From Actinomycetota bacterium (GTDB taxonomy: Bacteria; Actinomycetota; Acidimicrobiia; Acidimicrobiales; JAMCPD01): a stretch of DNA of 64,000 nucleotides. Shown here one piece after another: positions 61,480 to 64,000 of the stretch; the stretch's first letter is position 1; each line of letters opens with the position of its first letter. Where the stretch lies: the NCBI GenBank assembly GCA_023379935.1, contig JAMCPD010000011.1, positions 1 to 64,000 of the forward strand, written 5' to 3'. The notes under the pieces are model-generated. The model was not told the DNA's origin, did no database searches, and worked only from the letters and a program-made list of their open reading frames with translations. A program made the position numbers and the translations under genes.

Positions 61480-63300
61480 GTGCCCATTCAACACAATGAA
61501 TATCGATTTGAGTTTTCAAAAGACAGCGTTTATGACAGAGCATTGCGGTTGGTCGGACGTCTTTCATCCCCCCCGGGACTGCTTATTGATATAGGGTGCG
61601 GTTATGGACCCATAGCGGAGCCCGCATCTGATCTTGGTTTTCAATATATCGGACTTGACCTGGATACCCAATCGTTAGAAGATCTGAAACGCCGCGGTTT
61701 TGAAACACATCAAGTTGATTTGGACGATACCGCCGGGCTTTCTGACCTTCTCTCAGATCTTGTGCACCAAGTAAGAGTATCTGGAATATTGATGTTGGAT
61801 ATTGTAGAACACCTCGTAAATCCTGAAGGTTTTTTAAAGGCTTTATCCGAAACTGTTGGGTTGGCGACCACCAACGCCGGTAACCCTATTTTTGTGGTTA
61901 GTATGCCAAATGTCGCCAATTTTGAGCTGGGCGCCAAACTGCTTTCCGGCAGGTGGGACATTACTTCAACAGGTTTATTGGATCGTACCCATTTGAGTTT
62001 CTTCACAGATAGGCGACTGTCTTCGCTTATGAGGAAACTAGCCTTGGTGGAGGTGGCAAGAGACGATGTCATAGCCTTGCCGACTCCCGATCAACATTTT
62101 CCCGTAGATCATCCCGCAATAAATCCCGATACCACCTTAGGCGAATACCTTTTGTGGTTTAGAAACAGTTGCGATGTTTTTGGTTCAACCTACCAGTTTG
62201 TTCGCGCGTATGCCCATCTGTCAACCGGGATAAACCTTACCGATACCCCAAACAGAAATGTTGCAGATAGGGAACCTTTTCTCACTGCGATGGTCTATGT
62301 TGAGGGTCCCGAGTTAGACAACTTGACAGAGTTGCTTTTGTGTTTAGCCGCACAGGATATCTCTGATAGTGAATTTGACATCTTGTTGCTGACAAACTCC
62401 TTTGCTGCCCAGCTTATAGAAGATATAAAACTCTTACTGGACAGTTTTGGCAGCCACTTTGCGAATCGTGTAAAACTACTTACCGTTCCGTCTGATTCTG
62501 TCCAAAATGCTTACAACAGCGCCTTAGCAACCGTTACGTCCAGGTATGTGGCATTTTTAAGCGAATATGATCTTTTATGTTCCGACTGGGCAGTACGTTT
62601 TTTAGAGGCAACAGGCCCGGGGGCGGGTAAGGTTATTCTTACAAAAGGATGCGAGCGGTTCATATCAAAGCCCTCTGATGTGCAGGCCTTCTCGCCCTAT
62701 ACCGATGCCATTAAGGCTCCCTACATAACCATGAGTGGGTTGAATTGGTCAAACGGGTTAAAGCCGTTCGACCTGATTTTGGAGCTTTCAAATCCGGGAT
62801 CTGTTCCACTTGCTGCAGTTGGGTTTCCCTATACGCTGTTTTGTGATTTAAATTTGCGGTTTGATGAATCTTTAGTATTCAGTATTGAAAAAGGAGGAGG
62901 ATGGGATGTATTTATAAAGGCCGTATTGATCTGCGGTGTGTATGAGTGTGAGTATATCACTGCTATACATCAACGCAGATTAACATCTCCAGTATCCACC
63001 GATACCGTCTCAAACAGTGCAAAAATTGATAAACGTATGCATGAATTGACATTAACCAAATTGGATATGTATCCGCTGCTGCTCCCGGTGGGCAGTGCAA
63101 CTGTGTTGTCTGCAACTGTACTTCCTACGACCGGCTTGATGCCAACCGTTTCCGAGGTTGATTCTTTGCGTGTAGCTTTGAATGATCAAAAGAGACAGTA
63201 TCAAGAGATACTCAACTCCAGCTCTTGGAAGATAACCGGTCCTCTTAGATGGGTTGGCGGGTTACTGCGTAGGCTGAGATCGGTATGGGCAGTTAAGTGA
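61480..63300 (+). CDS. Methyltransferase fused to a GT2-like domain
   Basis: 606 residues. Residues about 15-240 are a class I AdoMet methyltransferase: LLIDIGCGYGPIAEPASDLGF (motif I), IGLDLDT, LMLDIVEHLVNPEGFLKAL, VSMPNVANFELGAKLLSGRWD, TGLLDRTHLSFFTDRRLSSLM. Residues about 265-490 resemble the GT-A nucleotide-binding half of GT2 enzymes (FLTAMVYVEGPELDNLTELLLCL and YNSALATVTSRYVAFLSEYDLL) with a degenerate DxD (EYD). The C-terminus NSSSWKITGPLRWVGGLLRRLR is the amphipathic tail of polysaccharide GT2 proteins. It may methylate or modify chain ends during surface polysaccharide synthesis. A 15-bp duplication (63094-63123) gives SATVLSATVL. Confidence 0.82.
   Translation: MPIQHNEYRFEFSKDSVYDRALRLVGRLSSPPGLLIDIGCGYGPIAEPASDLGFQYIGLDLDTQSLEDLKRRGFETHQVDLDDTAGLSDLLSDLVHQVRVSGILMLDIVEHLVNPEGFLKALSETVGLATTNAGNPIFVVSMPNVANFELGAKLLSGRWDITSTGLLDRTHLSFFTDRRLSSLMRKLALVEVARDDVIALPTPDQHFPVDHPAINPDTTLGEYLLWFRNSCDVFGSTYQFVRAYAHLSTGINLTDTPNRNVADREPFLTAMVYVEGPELDNLTELLLCLAAQDISDSEFDILLLTNSFAAQLIEDIKLLLDSFGSHFANRVKLLTVPSDSVQNAYNSALATVTSRYVAFLSEYDLLCSDWAVRFLEATGPGAGKVILTKGCERFISKPSDVQAFSPYTDAIKAPYITMSGLNWSNGLKPFDLILELSNPGSVPLAAVGFPYTLFCDLNLRFDESLVFSIEKGGGWDVFIKAVLICGVYECEYITAIHQRRLTSPVSTDTVSNSAKIDKRMHELTLTKLDMYPLLLPVGSATVLSATVLPTTGLMPTVSEVDSLRVALNDQKRQYQEILNSSSWKITGPLRWVGGLLRRLRSVWAVK
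63094..63123 (+). repeat. 15-bp tandem duplication in the methyltransferase-GT gene
   Basis: AGTGCAACTGTGTTG and TCTGCAACTGTACTT in a row, coding SATVL twice in the linker before the C-terminal helices. Confidence 0.75.
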
Positions 63301-64000
63301 CTTTGCGGCAAGAACAACAGCTTTTAACCGATTCTCTCGGGAATGCCGTTGCTATGATAGAGCTTTTATTAGCCGATTATTTAGCCCACTCTGTAAGTAA
63401 TCAAGCTTTACCTGATCGACACAGTACAAAACTAACTCCTCAAGCTGATTGGAGCGGTTATGCAGATTGGTTTCAAACAACACACGTGAGGCAGGTTTTA
63501 GCTTCCCTAGCCGATAACAATCCGCCCGATATAGCCGTAAATCCTCTCTTTAGCATACTGTTGCCGGTTTATAAACCGCCGCTTGATTTCTTGGGGCGCT
63601 GTATCGATACAGTAAGAAGTCAGTCATATACGAACTGGGAGCTTTGTATATGCGATGATGCCTCAAATGATCCTATGGTCGATAAGCTGCTTAGAAAGGC
63701 TGTCAAAAAAGATAAGCGCATAAAGCTGGCCAAACACCAGAGCAATATGGGGATTTCAGCCGCAACCAATACGGCTTTGTCAATGGCGAAAGGTGATTTT
63801 GTCGCGTTTTTGGACCATGATGACGAACTCACCGACTATGCCTTGGCAAGCGTGGTTAAAGCCATCCAAACGTATCCAGAACTTGACATTGTCTATTCAG
63901 ATGAGGACAAGATCGATGAAACCGGCAAGTTGTTCGGACCTTTTTTCAAGCCTGACTGGTCGCCGGATCTGTTGCTTACATGTGCTTACACCTGTCATTT
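63297..64000 (+). CDS. GT2-family glycosyltransferase, 5' part
   Basis: Starts at GTG 63297, overlapping the stop of the fusion gene (GTGA), and runs past the window end (234 complete codons seen). After about 80 residues of leader region it shows the GT2 domain: SILLPVYKPPLDFLGRC, SQSYTNWELCICDDASND, HQSNMGISAATNTAL, KGDFVAFLDHDDELTDYALASV (DxD-type HDDEL), and VYSDEDKIDETGKLFGPFFKPDWSPD. This pattern is typical of the large multi-domain GT2 proteins of O-antigen and rhamnan synthesis. It is the fourth gene of this glycan cluster. Confidence 0.88.
   Translation, partial: MTLRQEQQLLTDSLGNAVAMIELLLADYLAHSVSNQALPDRHSTKLTPQADWSGYADWFQTTHVRQVLASLADNNPPDIAVNPLFSILLPVYKPPLDFLGRCIDTVRSQSYTNWELCICDDASNDPMVDKLLRKAVKKDKRIKLAKHQSNMGISAATNTALSMAKGDFVAFLDHDDELTDYALASVVKAIQTYPELDIVYSDEDKIDETGKLFGPFFKPDWSPDLLLTCAYTCH

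Overview
The window is a 64 kb chromosomal stretch of moderate-to-low GC content from what looks like an actinobacterium. The gene content fits the Acidimicrobiia (acid-tolerant iron-cycling relatives such as Acidithrix or Ferrithrix), but this placement is inference and not a database result. Reasons: F420 genes cofD and cofE; a division and cell-wall cluster with ftsZ, sepF and yggT but no ftsA; a rhodanese-MoeB fusion; a sortase with a neighbouring surface protein; and many genes whose start lies 7-9 nt after a TAnnnT box with no ribosome binding site, the arrangement of leaderless actinobacterial mRNAs. No rRNA, tRNA, CRISPR or complete insertion sequence was seen.

Layout. 1-9.4 kb: cobalamin metabolism and sulfur or redox genes: metH facing away from a PduO-type cobalamin adenosyltransferase, a nitroreductase, a rhodanese-MoeB protein, a lipoprotein, a TlpA-like thioredoxin and a methylmalonyl-CoA mutase large subunit. 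9.4-16.4 kb: envelope proteins (GH92 mannosidase, solute-binding protein, sortase and its likely substrate). 16.4-19.7 kb: a zinc-ribbon protein and uvrA. 19.7-30.6 kb: sugar-nucleotide enzymes, three GT4 glycosyltransferases and a GDP-deoxymannose reductase-like gene, flanking the inward-facing cofD-cofE pair, then ilvD. 30.6-39.2 kb: an FmdB-type protein, a proline-rich protein, a decayed segment, type IV pilus genes (a PilM-PilN fusion and PilO), a tail-anchored protein, a GH39-like lipoprotein and a TauE/DUF1634/GntR operon. 39.3-59 kb: the dcw cluster mraZ-rsmH-ftsL-ftsI-murE-mraY-murD-ftsW-murG-murC-murB-ftsQ, an oppositely oriented ABC exporter, then ftsZ-pgeF-yggS-sepF-yggT. 59-64 kb: glycosyltransferases, one fused to a methyltransferase, running off the end.

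How it works together. The cobalamin adenosyltransferase can supply adenosylcobalamin for the mutase, while MetH uses methylcobalamin. The nucleotide-sugar and glycosyltransferase blocks, with GH92 and GH39 hydrolases, point to a mannose- or deoxymannose-containing surface polysaccharide. The dcw cluster makes and divides the peptidoglycan wall. murF is absent from its usual place and divIVA does not follow yggT.

Most notable signals: (1) a leader RNA between mraZ and rsmH with a 20-bp stem and an 11-nt perfect pseudoknot built from an anti-Shine-Dalgarno-like loop and a perfect Shine-Dalgarno sequence; (2) an in-phase 10-bp repeat array just before the mraZ promoter, matching the MraZ operator; (3) a uvrA start at a GTA codon, one base from the expected GTGA overlap; (4) a dozen or more short tandem duplications (11-18 bp units) in linkers and intergenic gaps; (5) a sortase-substrate pair without a recognisable LPXTG-type signal.
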